Source of the DNA: Colwellia maritima
Lineage (GTDB): Bacteria > Pseudomonadota > Gammaproteobacteria > Enterobacterales > Alteromonadaceae
Length of the DNA: 64,000 nucleotides
Assembly: GCF_022669015.1 (NCBI RefSeq)
Contig: NZ_JAKKSL010000001.1
Span: forward strand, 124,001-188,000
Direction: 5' to 3'
How positions within the stretch are numbered: the stretch's first letter is position 1; each line of letters begins with the position of its first letter. The notes under the pieces were generated by a model. It saw only the letters and a list, made by a program, of their open reading frames with translations. It ran no database searches and was not told the origin of the DNA. Made by a program: the position numbers and the translations under genes. This document shows, one piece after another, positions 8,822 through 20,458 of this stretch.

Positions 8822-10841
8822 CTAGCTTTTTCCCTTTGCTAGCTGCGCTCTTAAACTCGCCATGCCTTGTTTATTAGACTGCTCTTTATGGGCTTCTGTC
8901 TTTTTCGCTTGCCCTAATTCCCAATTTAAATCGTCTTGTGGCAGTTCATGTAAAAATCGGCTTGCTTCTGTACGTGACACTTCACCAAACTGTCTGCGTT
9001 CTCTCGCGTAAGTGAATATTAACTCACGCTGTGCACGTGTAATACCAACGTAAGCTAAGCGACGTTCTTCTTCTACGCTACCTTCATCAATACTGGTTTG
9101 ATGCGGTAATAAGCCCTCTTCCATACCAATGAGAAAAACATAGGGAAACTCTAAGCCTTTTGACGCATGTAACGTCATTAACTGGACTTGATCGTTATTG
9201 TCTTCTTCTTCATTGCGTTCCATCATATCTCGCAAAGTTAAGCGTGTTACTATTTGCGGTAAGGTCATCGGCTCTTCATCATCTGAGCCTTCTAACATTT
9301 GTGTTACTTGACTAAACAGCTCAGTAACATTTTTCATCCGCATTTCAGCCGCCTTTGCGCTTGGAGACGTATCATAGAGAAAATCTTCATAATTGATTTC
9401 TCGTATCATTGAACGTAATACGGCCGCGGTATCACCACGCTCAGTTTGGTCGGCAACATCCACTAACCATTGTGTAAATGCTTGCATCTTCATTAACGCA
9501 CGGCCTGTTAAGGTTTGTTCTAGGCCTAATTCAAAACTGGCGGCAAACATACTTATTTTCCGCATATTAGCGTAATTACCTAGTTTTTCTAGTGTTCCGG
9601 ACCAAGTTCTCGTTTAGGCACGTTAACAATCCGCAAAAACGCATTGTCATCATCTGGGTTAACCAATACCCGCAAGTATGCCATCACATCTTTAATTTCA
9701 GAGCGAGAAAAAAATGAGGTGCCACCACTAATTTTATATGGAATACGGTTTTGCATTAACGCTTTTTCTAGCAAGCGCGATTGATGATTACCCCGATATA
9801 AAATGGCATAGTCCTTATAGTGACTACGATTCATAAACCGGTGACCGATTAGTTCACCAATAATACGCGACACTTCATCTTCTTCATTTTTAGTTTGAAC
9901 AACTCGAAGTTCAGGTCCATAAGCTAGCTCACTAAACAGTGCTTTATCGTAAACATGTGGGTTATTAGCAATTAAAATATTAGCGCACTTTAAAATACGG
10001 CCACTTGAACGATAGTTTTGTTCAAGCTTAATTAGCTTTAATTGTGGAAAATCTTTACCTAGTAACACTAAGTTTTCAGGTTTTGCACCACGCCAAGAAT
10101 AGATGGATTGATCATCATCACCCACCACGGTTAAACGTCCGCGTTCGCCGGCAATTAACTTTACCACTCATACTGACTTGCGTTGGTGTCTTGATACTCA
10201 TCGACTAACAGATAGCGAATTTTGCTACGCCGGCGCTCTCGTACTTCAGGATAATTCTTTAATAACAACGTAGGAATAAGAATTAAATCATCAAAATCGA
10301 GCGCATTGTAGGCTTTCATGTGTTGATGATAACGTTGATAAAATTCGGCAAATTCCTGACTATCAGCATCATGTGCCATTTTAAGTACAGCATCAGGCAA
10401 TAATAATTCATTTTTCCAATTTGAAATTTTACTTTGCAGTTGGTTCAATAAGTCTTTATCACCATCAAGCTCATCGAGTGTTAATTCTTTTAGTAACGAC
10501 AAACTGTCTTGATCATCAAACAGTGTGAACCCAGGTTTATACCCTAAAGTTTTAATTTCTCTGCGAACAATATCTAGCCCAAGCGAATGGAAAGTTGAAA
10601 CGGTTAATCCCCGCGTTGACTCTTTCCCAAGCATTTTGATAATACGCTCTTTCATTTCTCGGGCGGCTTTATTGGTAAAAGTTACCGCGGCAATATTCCG
10701 TGCTTTGTATTCACACTTTTGAATTAAATAGGCAATTTTTTGGCAAATAACGCCTGTTTTACCCGAGCCTGCGCCTGCCAAAACCAGGCAAGGGCCACTG
10801 ACATATTTTACCGCTTCGCTTTGTCCTGGGTTAAGTTTCAT
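8822..10841 (-). CDS. rep: ATP-dependent DNA helicase Rep (two frameshifts)
   Basis: Three consecutive minus-strand frames (10161-10841, 9589-10167, 8822-9565) join into one UvrD/Rep superfamily 1 helicase of about 673 residues, the E. coli Rep length. Motifs in order: Walker A GAGSGKT, motif [14 protein letters not shown], motif [16 protein letters not shown], motif [13 protein letters not shown], motif [15 protein letters not shown] and motif [10 protein letters not shown]. Rep removes proteins ahead of replication forks and helps restart. Breaks near 10165 and 9600 fall inside conserved blocks with both flanks colinear to the family, which argues for base-call errors. Start at 10841 (MKLNPGQ) matches family N-termini. 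Confidence 0.93.
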
Positions 10842-11104
10842 CGTCACTATTCATCTTATTACTATTTTCTCATTTACGTGGTCAAAAGAACCTAGTTATA
10901 CTGGTAAACGCTGCTTTCTTCTCGCGCTTGAACTAAATTGCACTAAGCTTCATAGTTACACAAATGACTAAATTTTTACGGATGCTGATTTTACCTGTTT
11001 TTACTCATTAGCAAAACAGTTACAATGTGTTCAAGTGAAATTAAGACGTAATAGCTTAGGTATTAACTCAACTATTAACCCAAGTATTAACCCAGGTATT
11101 GAAT

Positions 11105-11358
11105 ATGATCAACGCAAAAAAATTGAAGAAATAGCTAAGCAAGTTACTGATGCTATTCCACCGAGTTTGAAAAATTTAGCTAACGATTTTGAAGATAAAA
11201 CTAAAACCGTATTACAACGAAAATTATCTCAACTCGATGTTGTAACCCGTGAAGAATTTGACGTACAAACGCAAGTTTTAATTAAAACACGTACAAAATT
11301 GGCTGAACTTGAAGCACGTTTAGCTGAAATAGAAGCAAACCAAGGGACTGTTGAGTAA
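11105..11358 (+). CDS. ubiK: Ubiquinone biosynthesis accessory factor UbiK (YqiC)
   Basis: About 85 residues of the BMFP family: KKIEEIAKQVTDAIPPSLK, then FDVQTQVLIKTRTKLAELEARLAEIE, a membrane-active coiled-coil C-terminus. UbiK assists UbiJ in the Ubi complex. ATG at 11105 reads M-I-N-A-K-K but leaves the conserved frame after seven A (11116-11122); eight A would restore MINAKKIEEIAKQV, the expected UbiK start. A GTG at 11035 gives an open frame with a repetitive, unlikely N-terminus. I therefore prefer 11105 with a one-base homopolymer deletion. Confidence 0.85.
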
Positions 11359-11447
11359 CAAAAATTTCGAGTGATGAATACCCTAATACCACTTTGTCTA
11401 AGTTTATTATCGCCACTCGTTACTAACACTCAAAACATAAAAATCTC

Positions 11448-12563
11448 ATGTTGAAATATGCGTTTATTCTCTTTGTTATCGTTGGATTTATGACAGACAC
11501 TAGTGCAAACAGTTTTACTACCGAGTCACAGCTAACCTCCCGCTACAGTGACGAAATCGCTGACTTTTGGCAACAAGGTAAGTTTTCGCACTTTAGTGGT
11601 GTAAAAAACACACGTATTAACTATGCGGCATTTAGTCACAAAGACGAAAAATCAGCATCCGATCTTGCAAACACAACCCGTTTACCAAGAAAATGCCTCG
11701 TTATTTCTTCAGGCCGAAGTGAAGCTTATTTGAAATACAAAGAATTAAGCTTTGATTTATACAACCTCGGCTATGATCTTTTTATTATTGATCATCGTGG
11801 CCAAGGCTTATCAGAACGGGCACTTAATAACTCACACAAAGGGTATGTAGAAGATTTTCAATTTTATATTGATGATTTAGCTATTTTTATTGAAAGTATT
11901 GTCACCCCACACTGTACCCTTGGTGACAACACTTATAAACCGTACTTATTAGCTCATTCTATGGGGGAGCTATTGCGGCCCGTTTTTTACAAGACTACCC
12001 AGGTAAAATTCAAGCGGCTGTATTATCGTCGCCTATGCTAGGTTTTAAAAGTGGCGGTATTCCTGATGTTATTGCTAGATCAATAATTAGCACTTCAGCA
12101 CAACTTAATGAGTGGTTTGATGAGACGCCGTGGTACTTTTTTGGCCAAAAAGATTTTGATCAAAAATCGGGCACACTTACCGATTTTGCCAATAATCCGC
12201 TGATGCATTCCGCCTTACGTTTTGAGAAATTTGCTCAGTTATATAACCAAACACCTGCTATTCAACTTGGTGGTGTCACCGTGCAATGGTTAAATGAATC
12301 ACTCAAGGCACTTGATACAATATTTTCAAATATTGATAAAATAACAACACCGACGTTAGTGATCCAAGCGGGTGATGACAAGATTGTTAATAACCAAGCA
12401 CAAAATGATTTTTGCCAAGCAACTACATCAGTCACACGTTCAATCATGCCCCGGCGGAAAACCTTTGGTAGTAGCAGGAGCGTATCATGAGTTGTTTTTT
12501 GAAAGCGATGTTTATCGTCAACAAGCTTTATTGGCTGCTATAACATGGTTTGAACAACACTAA
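11448..12563 (+). CDS. Alpha/beta hydrolase, PldB-like lysophospholipase (two frameshifts)
   Basis: Three overlapping + strand frames (11448-about 11970, about 11975-12430, about 12430-12563) form a protein of about 370 residues. An N-terminal hydrophobic segment (FILFVIVGFM) looks like a signal peptide or anchor. DHRGQGLSER and the nucleophile elbow AHSMG match lysophospholipase L2; an Asp lies in VIQAGDDKIV and the catalytic His in GAYHELFFESD. Predicted action is hydrolysis of lysophospholipids or monoacylglycerols at the envelope. The breaks sit right after AHSMG and before the His motif; both flanks are conserved, so sequencing error is likely. The 3' end overlaps the convergent fieF by 4 bp. 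Confidence 0.8.
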
Positions 12564-13503
12564 GCTTGCTCTGTTTTTAACTCTTCAGCGACAACAGCGC
12601 TAGGGTCATGATGAATAAAGACTTCGCAAGGGGCAAATGATTGACAGATTTCTGCTTCAATATCATCCCCAATGCTATGAGCCTCTAGTAAAGATAAAGA
12701 ATTATCTAGCTCTAAATGAAATTGTATAAACCGATAAACACCTGATTGTCTTGTGCGTAATTCATGTAAACCTAGCGCATAATCATGCGATAATACAATG
12801 CTTCGTATTTGCGTTACTTCTTCCTCGCTTAATTCATGATCCATCAATTGGAATACACTTTGATAAATAATTTGTCCCGCACCAAAGAGTAAATATAAAC
12901 CCACAGCAACAGTAAAAGCACCATCTGCTTGTAGCCAAATGCCTTGGCTTAAATAGATTGCAAACAATACCCCTAAATTTAACAATAAGTCAGATTGATA
13001 ATGCAGTGCATCAGCACTGATCACAATAGAAGATGTACGCTTAATGACGTAACGCTGAAAGACAACCAAAAAAAGCGTTAATGCAATAGCAATAATGGAG
13101 ACGGCAATGGCAATATCACTTTGTACAATAACACGCGGGTGAAGTACTCTATCAACACCATTAAAGATAAGCAACGTAGCAGAACCTAGTACAAAAGCGG
13201 CTTGCACTAAACCGCCTAAACTCTCTGCTTTACCATGGCCAAATTTATGCTCATCATCTCCGGAGCTAACGCAAAACGCAGAATAACAATGTTCATTACA
13301 GAGGCAAATAAATCTAAAATAGAGTCAGTCGTTGAAGCCAAGATAGCGCTAGAATCACTAACCAACCAAGCATAAAACTTAATCACAACCGGCGTTAACG
13401 CTACTAATGAAGAGGTAATTGCGGCTAGGCGCACCCAGTAAGCATATTCCTCACTTTGTGTTAACGCCTCGGTTACCGCGGTTGTAGGTTTATTTTCTAA
13501 CAT
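12560..13503 (-). CDS. fieF: Cation diffusion facilitator FieF/YiiP family (frameshifted)
   Basis: Two minus-strand frames (13216-13503 and 12560-13207) form one six-helix CDF transporter of about 314 residues (E. coli FieF 300). The first metal site appears as SDSSAILASTTDSILD in TM2. The frame breaks near 13258: restoring one G gives GDDEHKFGHGKAESLGG, the family motif after TM3. The C-terminal cytoplasmic domain carries the metal-binding H/D residues (LELDNSLSLLEAH, VFIHHDP). It exports Zn(II)/Fe(II) by proton antiport at the inner membrane. Metal choice is by homology only. Confidence 0.9.
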
Positions 13504-13583
13504 GAAAAAGCAGACTTTACAGAAATATTGTCGTTATAATAGCAAACAACTAGGCTCTCACTCAAACTCAAGTGGTTATCATT

Positions 13584-14048
13584 ATGTTAGATGTTGTACT
13601 TTTTCAACCGCAAATTCCCCCCAATACTGGTAACATAATTCGTTTATGCGCCAACTCAGGTTTCCGTTTACACTTAATTGAACCCTTAGGTTTTGATTTA
13701 GAGGATAAAAAACTACGACGAGCAGGGTCGGATTATCATGAATTCGCCGCCATTAAGCGACATAAAAATTTTAACGCTTTTGTTGAACATGAGCAGCCTA
13801 AACGCATATTAGCAATAACAACTAAAACAGATAATTATTATGGTGATGTCAGCTTTACTGAAGGCGATTATTTACTTTTTGGATCGGAAACAGCCGGTTT
13901 GCCTGAAGAAGTACGCATACAAATTCCCGATCAAGATAAAATCCGTATTCCCATGCTAAAGGAAAGTCGAAGCATGAATTTATCGAATGCCGCTGCCGTT
14001 ATTGTGTATGATGCATGGCGTCAATTAGGCTTTATTAATGCAGTGTAA
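13584..14048 (+). CDS. trmL: tRNA (cytidine/uridine-34-2'-O)-methyltransferase TrmL
   Basis: SPOUT-class methyltransferase of 154 residues from ATG 13584 (E. coli 157), starting [17 protein letters not shown]. It has the trefoil-knot SAM motifs FGSETAGLP and [18 protein letters not shown]. It methylates the ribose of the wobble base in certain leucine tRNAs. The GTG at 13572 would add four residues not found in the family. Intact; divergent from fieF and convergent with gpsA. Confidence 0.95.
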   Translation: MLDVVLFQPQIPPNTGNIIRLCANSGFRLHLIEPLGFDLEDKKLRRAGSDYHEFAAIKRHKNFNAFVEHEQPKRILAITTKTDNYYGDVSFTEGDYLLFGSETAGLPEEVRIQIPDQDKIRIPMLKESRSMNLSNAAAVIVYDAWRQLGFINAV

Positions 14049-14113
14049 TTAACGCCAGTCAATGAGTACTTCTAACGCAAAAATTGGGTTAAATAACAAA
14101 AAAGTGATGGGGA

Positions 14114-15118
14114 TTATTCTTGTTTTTGATCACGAGACAGTAAATCTGCCGCTGCTAATTTAGCAGCTTTCCCCTGATACAACACTTGATACACTTGTTC
14201 AACAATGGGCATTTCAACATTCATACGCTCAGCTAGCATATAAACTTCTTTGGTATTACGGTAGCCTTCTACCACCTGACCAATATCTGCCATTGCTTGT
14301 TCAACGCCCATGCCTTGCCCTAATGCTAAACCAAAACGACGATTTCGTGATTGATTATCCGTACAGGTCAAGACTAAATCACCTAAGCCTGCCATGCCCA
14401 TAAACGTTGCAGGATCAGCATCTAATGCTACGCCTAGTCGCGTCATTTCGGCCAAACCCCGTGTAATTAATGCTGTACGCGCATTAGCACCAAAGCCGAT
14501 ACCATCAGCAATACCTGCACCAATAGCAATAACATTTTTAACGGCACCACCTAATTGCATCCCAATAAAATCTTTATTGGGATAAACACGAAAGCATTTT
14601 TCACAATGTAATAAGTCTGACAATTCAGATGCAAAGCTTTCGTCTGTAGACGACAACGAAATAGCGGTAGGTAACCCAATTGCCATTTCTTTTGCAAATG
14701 TTGGTCCTGACAAAACGGCTAATGCCACTTTATCACCCAGAATTCGCTTAGCGACATTTTGTAATAAATCACCCGATTGTGGATCTAACCCTTTCGTTGC
14801 CCAAGCAACTTTAGCACCGGGCTTAAGCATTGGTTGAATATCTTTCAATATATTACCGAAGGCATGACTGGGCACTACGACTAAAATATTATCGCTTGCT
14901 TTAACGGCTACGGCCAAATCACTTGTAGGCTCCAAGCTATCAGGGAATGGACAACCGGCTAAATATTTAGTGTTTTCACGTGCGCTAATCATGTCATTAA
15001 CTTGGCTAGCGTCACGCCCCCACAATAGTGTTTTATGACCATTTCTAGCTAAACAAATAGCTAATGCCGTGCCATAAGAGCCAGCACCCAATACTGTAAT
15101 TTTGGCGGAAGCAGTCAT
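14114..15118 (-). CDS. gpsA: Glycerol-3-phosphate dehydrogenase [NAD(P)+] GpsA
   Basis: Intact, 334 residues. Rossmann motif [10 protein letters not shown] at the N-terminus, [10 protein letters not shown] in the middle, catalytic Lys in [12 protein letters not shown] and the substrate-binding NTKEVY near the C-terminus. It reduces dihydroxyacetone phosphate to sn-glycerol-3-phosphate for phospholipid synthesis. Order yibN-grxC-secB-gpsA is as in E. coli, though 109 bp separate it from secB, so it may have its own promoter. Confidence 0.96.
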   Translation of the reverse strand: MTASAKITVLGAGSYGTALAICLARNGHKTLLWGRDASQVNDMISARENTKYLAGCPFPDSLEPTSDLAVAVKASDNILVVVPSHAFGNILKDIQPMLKPGAKVAWATKGLDPQSGDLLQNVAKRILGDKVALAVLSGPTFAKEMAIGLPTAISLSSTDESFASELSDLLHCEKCFRVYPNKDFIGMQLGGAVKNVIAIGAGIADGIGFGANARTALITRGLAEMTRLGVALDADPATFMGMAGLGDLVLTCTDNQSRNRRFGLALGQGMGVEQAMADIGQVVEGYRNTKEVYMLAERMNVEMPIVEQVYQVLYQGKAAKLAAADLLSRDQKQE

Positions 15119-15227
15119 AAATACCTTATAATTGTAGGGAAATGAAGTTTAACGCAGGAAAGTAGCGAGGTTTGATAACACCTTAAGAGCTATGGATTAA
15201 CAGACACTCGCAGCTTAGTATTATTAA

Positions 15228-15744
15228 CTAATGTGTTTCTGCACTTTCTGGTGCATTCACTTTTGCTTCTGCAGCACGTTGCTTCACATAAGACGCAAAT
15301 AATGCCTCGAAGTTTACCGGTGACAAGTTAAATTGTGGGAATGAACCACGATTCACTAAACTTGCTACAGTTTCACGGGCATATGGGAATAAAGTAGTTG
15401 GGCAAAAAGCACCAATAGTATGTGCTAGTTGTGGTTCAGGTAAGTTACCAATAGTGAAAATACCCGCTTGTTGCACTTCAGCTAAAAAGGCAGTTTGCCC
15501 CTCAACCGTTGCTGTAACAGTTACAGCTAAAACTACTTCATAGGTATCATCTGCTATTTTGTTAGAACGCGTATCTAAATCTAACTGAATTTCAGGCTTC
15601 CACTCTTTTTGAAAAATTGCAGGAGAATTTGGTGTTTCAAATGAAACATCTTTTGTATAAATACGTTGAATTGCAAATTGTGGTTGTCTTTGGTGCATCT
15701 GTTGCTGCGGCTTCGCCTGCTAGGTTTTGGTTTTCATCACTCAT
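15228..15744 (-). CDS. secB: Protein-export chaperone SecB (frameshifted near N-terminus)
   Basis: SecB holds preproteins unfolded and hands them to SecA. The body reads [19 protein letters not shown] through [15 protein letters not shown] and is full length. The real N-terminus is in another frame: ATG at 15744 gives [20 protein letters not shown], then a single missing base near 15675 (CAATTT) shifts into the conserved frame. An internal ATG at 15698 would drop this usual leader. With the repair the protein is about 171 residues. It is just upstream of gpsA and 81 bp downstream of grxC. Confidence 0.94.
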
Positions 15745-15825
15745 GGGAATTTCCTGTATTTTGTATAAAAATTTAATATTTGTTTTAATCTATTTAGCGT
15801 TTAAGCTATTTTTATATCTTTTCGG

Positions 15826-16101
15826 CTAATTTTTTAATAATAATGCGTCAAGCTGATTGTTTCTTTCTAAAGCGACTAATTGATCACAGCCCCCTACTTG
15901 AACATCATCAATAAATATTTGTGGTACGGTATAACCACCACCACTACGTTCAATCATTTTTTCACGTAGCGCCATGTTACCATCAATACTCATTTCATTA
16001 ATTTGTAACGATGGGTTTTGCAATTGTTTCTGTTCAAGTAATGCCATTGCATGTGAACAAAAAGGACAATACGCTTTTGTGTAAATATCGACTTTTGCCA
16101 T
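15826..16101 (-). CDS. grxC: Glutaredoxin 3 (GrxC)
   Basis: About 91 residues starting MAKVDIYTKAYCPFCSHA, with the dithiol CPFC active site and the glutathione-binding TVPQIFIDD and GGCDQL motifs. It is a cytosolic glutathione-dependent disulfide reductase. ATG at 16101 is preceded by GAGGAATTGAGG, a good ribosome site; an upstream ATG at 16140 would add 13 unlike residues. Intact, between the rhodanese and secB. Confidence 0.95.
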   Translation of the reverse strand: MAKVDIYTKAYCPFCSHAMALLEQKQLQNPSLQINEMSIDGNMALREKMIERSGGGYTVPQIFIDDVQVGGCDQLVALERNNQLDALLLKN

Positions 16102-16152
16102 AACCTCAATTCCTCTTGGAGCGCATTTTTTATTGCGCATTGTCTAAAGTGT

Positions 16153-16572
16153 TTAGTCAGTTACGAACAACACAACATTTATTTTTTCGTTACGGGTAAG
16201 CCAAGCACCTGTCCAAGCTCCCATGCCACCTTTCAATATACTAACGCGAGCAAAACCCGCCTTATGTAAATCATTGGCAATTTTTGTTGCGCTAAGACCG
16301 ACACTACATACAACTATGATGGGATTTTCTTTGTGTTTTTCAAGGCTAACAAAGCCATTTTTATTGATTTTTTCATTGGATAGATTTATCGAATCAAGAA
16401 TATGGCTTGTGTTAAAATCTTTTTCTGAGCGAATATCAAGGGCAACACCTTGCTCTCTATTCATTAAAAACGTTAAGTCTTGTGGGCTTATTTGCTTAAC
16501 TGGTGATAAATTAATTTTAATCGTTGTTACGATGATCAACACAACAAGGGCAACCCAAATCGCACTTAACAT
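16153..16572 (-). CDS. yibN: Membrane-anchored rhodanese-like protein (YibN type)
   Basis: 139 residues: an N-terminal helix (LSAIWVALVVLIIVTTI) then one rhodanese domain with the active-site loop VVCSVGLSATK carrying the catalytic Cys and a C-terminal LKGGMGAWTGAW. Family members transfer sulfane sulfur, but the physiological substrate of YibN is unknown. The final ~8 residues may not be native, because a frameshift near the stop cannot be excluded. Position upstream of grxC-secB matches E. coli. Confidence 0.85.
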   Translation of the reverse strand: MLSAIWVALVVLIIVTTIKINLSPVKQISPQDLTFLMNREQGVALDIRSEKDFNTSHILDSINLSNEKINKNGFVSLEKHKENPIIVVCSVGLSATKIANDLHKAGFARVSILKGGMGAWTGAWLTRNEKINVVLFVTD

Positions 16573-16826
16573 GCCATTATTGCGGCAAACGTAATAAATT
16601 GTTCCATAAATGAGGACTCTATTAGTAAATAGTAAAAGGTGTGACTTTTTAATTAATTATTTTCATAAATAAAAAAATCGACACATTATACCCAAGCTGC
16701 TTGGAATTGCGAGTTTAGTTGTTGGCATTGGTAACCCCAGATGAATCATTTCTTACTTAATTAAATGGAGATCAATGTGTACAATATCGGTAATTTCATT
16801 TTAAGCACAATACAAGGCGAGTGATT

Positions 16827-18414
16827 ATGTTGAACAAAGCAGCGTCGAACAAAGAAGGATCGATAAAAAAATCAACCGTGTTAATTATTTTAGATGGTTG
16901 GGGTTATCGCGAGCAAACGAATTCAAATGCAATACAAGCGGCTAACACACCTGTATTAGATAAGCTGAAAGTAGATTATCCCAATATGCTAATACAAACT
17001 TCAGGCATGGCCGTTGGATTACCCGAAGGTCAAATGGGAAATTCCGAAGTAGGTCACGTGAATTTAGGCGCAGGGCGTATTGTTTATCAAGATTTTACCC
17101 GTATAACCAAATCGATTGCAGATGGTGAGTTTTCGCAAACACCAAGCATTATGTAATGCTGTTGATAAAGCCGTAACACACAACAAAGCGGTGCATATTT
17201 TTGGTTTATTGTCACCAGGTGGTGTACACAGCCATGAAGACCATATTTTTGCAATGATGCAACTTGCTAAAGAGCGCGGTGCAACAAAGGTTTATTTACA
17301 TGCCTTTTTAGATGGTCGAGATACCCCACCACGCAGTGCAAAAGGTTCATTAGAAAAAGCTCAACAAAAATTTGAAAAACTTTTTGCTAACTCAGAAAGC
17401 GAAGGTCAAATAGCCTCAATAATCGGTCGTTATTTTGCAATGGACAGAGACCAACGTTGGGATCGTGTTGAAGCGGCTTACGATTTGATGGTTTCAGGTA
17501 AAGGAAAGTACCAATACAACGACGCTTTATCTGCGCTTGAAGCTGCTTACCAACGTGACGAAAATGATGAGTTTGTTAGTGCCAGTGCGATTTTGGATAA
17601 ACAAGGCAAAGCTGTAGAGATAAACGATGGCGATGCGTTAATTTTTATGAACTTTAGAGCCGATCGCGCTCGTCAATTTAGTCGCTGTTTTACTGAACAA
17701 GACTTTGATGGTTTCGCCCGTAAAAAAGTTCCTGCCATTAGCGATTTTGTTATGCTAACGCAGTATTCTGCCGATATTAAAGCAAATTGCGCCTTTGCAC
17801 CAGAAGCACTAAATAATGTGATGGGCGAATGGCTAGCTAAACACAATAAAACACAATTACGTATTTCTGAAACTGAAAAATATGCCCACGTGACTTTTTT
17901 CTTTAGTGGTGGACAAGAAAGTGAATTTGAAGGGGAACAGCGCATTTTAGTACCTTCACCCAATGTAGCAACTTACGATTTACAACCCGAAATGAACTCC
18001 ACTCTGCTAACCGATAAATTAGTCGAAGCAATAGAGAGCAGTAAATTTGACTTTATTGTGTGTAACTACCCTAACGGTGATATGGTTGGCCATACAGGGA
18101 ACTTCGATGCCGCGGTGAAAGCCTGTGAAGCTGTAGATACCTGTATTGGACGTGTCGTTTCCGCATTGAAAAAAACCGGTGGTGAATGTTTAATTACCGC
18201 AGATCATGGTAATGCTGAACAAATGTTAGATGAAACCTCAGGCCAAGCGCATACTGCCCATACCTGTGGGCCAGTCCCTCTTATTTATGTTGGCAGACCT
18301 GCTACGCCGGCAAAAACAGGTGCTTTAAGTGATATTTCACCTACCCTTTTGCATTTAATGGCAATGGAACAACCCGAAGAAATGACTGGCTCCATTTTGA
18401 TGCATTTAAGTTGA
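16827..18414 (+). CDS. gpmI: 2,3-bisphosphoglycerate-independent phosphoglycerate mutase GpmI (frameshifted)
   Basis: Interconverts 3- and 2-phosphoglycerate using two Mn(II). Two overlapping frames join into about 529 residues, slightly over the usual ~515. N-terminal [11 protein letters not shown] holds the first metal Asp, [14 protein letters not shown] the phosphoserine; later [45 protein letters not shown] and [11 protein letters not shown]. The frame breaks near 17142; one extra A (CCAAAGCA) restores [18 protein letters not shown] 16827 follows AAGGCGAG. Followed by envC and yibQ as in E. coli. Confidence 0.95.
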
Positions 18415-18471
18415 TGCATTTAGATTAATGGGGCAAACTGTAAGTTAATCTACAAAAAGAATAACTTATTG

Positions 18472-19638
18472 ATGCGCATAGCGATTACCTTCATTAAAAA
18501 AACAATAAGCAGCTGCCTAATAGTAAGCTGCTTATTTACCTCTATTGAATGCTTGGCAAGTGAGAGCAGTAACGAAATAGCAAAACAGCGAAACGCTGCC
18601 AAGCTTAATGATGTGCAGCAAGCTATTGCTAAACAAGAATCAAATATATTTGCAAAAAACAAAGCACGTTCAGTGTTAGAGAAGCAATTAAAAGATGACG
18701 ATTTAGCCATTGCAAAAGTCGCCAAAGCAATCAGCGACACCGAACAAGCTTTAAAAGACACCCAACAAAAAATATCTATATTAAGTGACGAAAAGAAACA
18801 GCTGACCTCGCAAAAATTAACCCAAGAGCAATTACTAGCCAAACAACTTCGCTCTGCTTATACCACTGGCCAACATGATTATTTAAAATTACTGCTAAAC
18901 CAAGCACAAAGCGAAAAAATTCAACGTACTATTACCTATTATCAATACATGAATAAAGCACGCATTGATGAAATAGAAAAATTTCAAGCGACTATTGCAC
19001 AATTAGTGACGGTATCTGCAAAACATAAAGAACAAGTTGAACAACTCCAATCATTAAAACAAAGCCAACAAAAACAAAGAACTAAATTAAGTAAAAATAA
19101 AGATAGTCGTAGCAAAACGCTCGCATCATTAGGAAAAGAACTGTTATCAAGTAAGCAAAAATTGGCAAAACTAAAAGCAGATGAGGCGAATTTAGCTGCC
19201 GCACTGCAAAAGCTCGCTGCCCTTATTCGAGCAGAAGTTGATTTAATGGGGTTAAGCAAACTCAAAAGAAAATTATCTTGGCCCGTCAAGGGAAGATTAC
19301 TTCGAAGCTTTGGTAGTAAAAAACAAGGTTACTTAAAATGGAAAGGCGTTTTACTAGGGGCGCCGGTAGGCAGACAGGTACAAACGATTCATAACGGTAC
19401 GGTTATCTTCTCAGATTGGTTGAAAGGCTATGGCTTACTCACGGTAATTGACCATGGTAAGGGGTATATGAGTTTATACGCTCATAATCAAACCTTGTTA
19501 AAATCGGTGGGCGATCAAGTAGAAACAGGCGAGCCGATTGCGCTTGTTGGACAAAGTGGTGGCCAAGATCAAGTCGGGCTTTATTTTGAAATCCGTCATC
19601 AAGGCCAAGCGGTTAATCCAAGACTTTGGTGTCGTTAA
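18472..19638 (+). CDS. envC: Murein hydrolase activator EnvC
   Basis: 388 residues: signal peptide (SSCLIVSCLFTSIECLAS), a long coiled coil at about 30-250 rich in K/Q/E, then a LytM (M23) domain at about 265-385 with SWPVKGRLLRSFG and YAHNQTLLKSVGDQVETGEPIA. The usual first zinc ligand motif (HxGxD-like) is replaced by LKWKGVLLGAPVG, so the domain should be catalytically dead, as in E. coli EnvC, which activates AmiA/AmiB during septum splitting under FtsEX control. Intact; ATG 18472 is preferred to the adjacent TTG. Confidence 0.93.
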   Translation: MRIAITFIKKTISSCLIVSCLFTSIECLASESSNEIAKQRNAAKLNDVQQAIAKQESNIFAKNKARSVLEKQLKDDDLAIAKVAKAISDTEQALKDTQQKISILSDEKKQLTSQKLTQEQLLAKQLRSAYTTGQHDYLKLLLNQAQSEKIQRTITYYQYMNKARIDEIEKFQATIAQLVTVSAKHKEQVEQLQSLKQSQQKQRTKLSKNKDSRSKTLASLGKELLSSKQKLAKLKADEANLAAALQKLAALIRAEVDLMGLSKLKRKLSWPVKGRLLRSFGSKKQGYLKWKGVLLGAPVGRQVQTIHNGTVIFSDWLKGYGLLTVIDHGKGYMSLYAHNQTLLKSVGDQVETGEPIALVGQSGGQDQVGLYFEIRHQGQAVNPRLWCR

Positions 19639-19662
19639 ATGATATGCTTCGCGCCCCTATTT

Positions 19663-20458
19663 ATGACCAAACTCAATACCATAATGTCTGCTGTGTCTAA
19701 TTTATTTTCACTCTATCTCTTTGTATTTTTGTGCACGTTATTTACTACGCCAAAGACAAGCAGCACCTGTTCGTATTGCGATTATTATTGACGATATTGG
19801 TTATCGTTATACCGACAAAAACGCCTTATCATTACCCGGTGCTATTACCTACTCTATTTTACCCCATACACCTTACGGCAAAAGAATTGCTATCAAAGCC
19901 AATGCCAACCACAAAGATGTTATGTTACATATACCAATGGAAGCAGAAAATGGTAAAAAACTCGGTCCTGGCGGATTAACGAGTGCAATGAATCAAAAAG
20001 AGATTGTGGCAAGCTTGAATGCTTCTTTAACAGAAATTCCTTTCGCTATTGGTATTAACAATCATATGGGTAGCCACTTAACACAATTAGATGATCCTAT
20101 GCTATGGACAATGAACTTTTTGAAACAACACCATTTATTGTTTTTAGACAGTAAAACTAGCCCGTACTCTAAGGCTGAAAGTATCGCAAGAATGGTAGGG
20201 GTACCTGTACATAACCGTCATATATTTCTCGATAATCAATTAACTCAAAGTTACATTACTAAACAGTTTCAGGCATTAATTCGCCAAGCAAAATCTCAAA
20301 AAATGGCCATTGCAATTGCCCACCCACACCCAGAAACTATTCAAGCATTAAAACGTTTGCTTCCGACACTAGCCAAAAATAATATTGAGCTTGTACCACT
20401 CTCTGATTTGTATTCAACACTTGAGGCGTATCAAACTCAATTAGTGGTTGGCGAATAA
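19663..20458 (+). CDS. Divergent polysaccharide deacetylase, YibQ-like (frameshifted)
   Basis: The conserved frame reads APVRIAIIIDDIGYRYTDK through FAIGINNHMGSHLTQ, LFLDSKTSP, VPVHNRHIFLDN and AIAHPHPETI, the divergent polysaccharide deacetylase family. The signal peptide (NLFSLYLFVFLCTLFT) is in another frame from ATG 19663 and a one-base shift near 19755 joins them. Probably a periplasmic carbohydrate-active protein; substrate unknown. It directly follows envC, as yibQ does in E. coli, suggesting a cell-wall role. Confidence 0.85.

Noticed and set aside
16683..16715. Motif resembling a marine intergenic repeat (tatacccaagctgcttgg)
   Set aside because: I saw only one copy in the window and could not show it is a repeat.
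16827..17156. gpmI as a degraded pseudogene
   Set aside because: One missing A explains the break and all catalytic motifs on both sides are intact.
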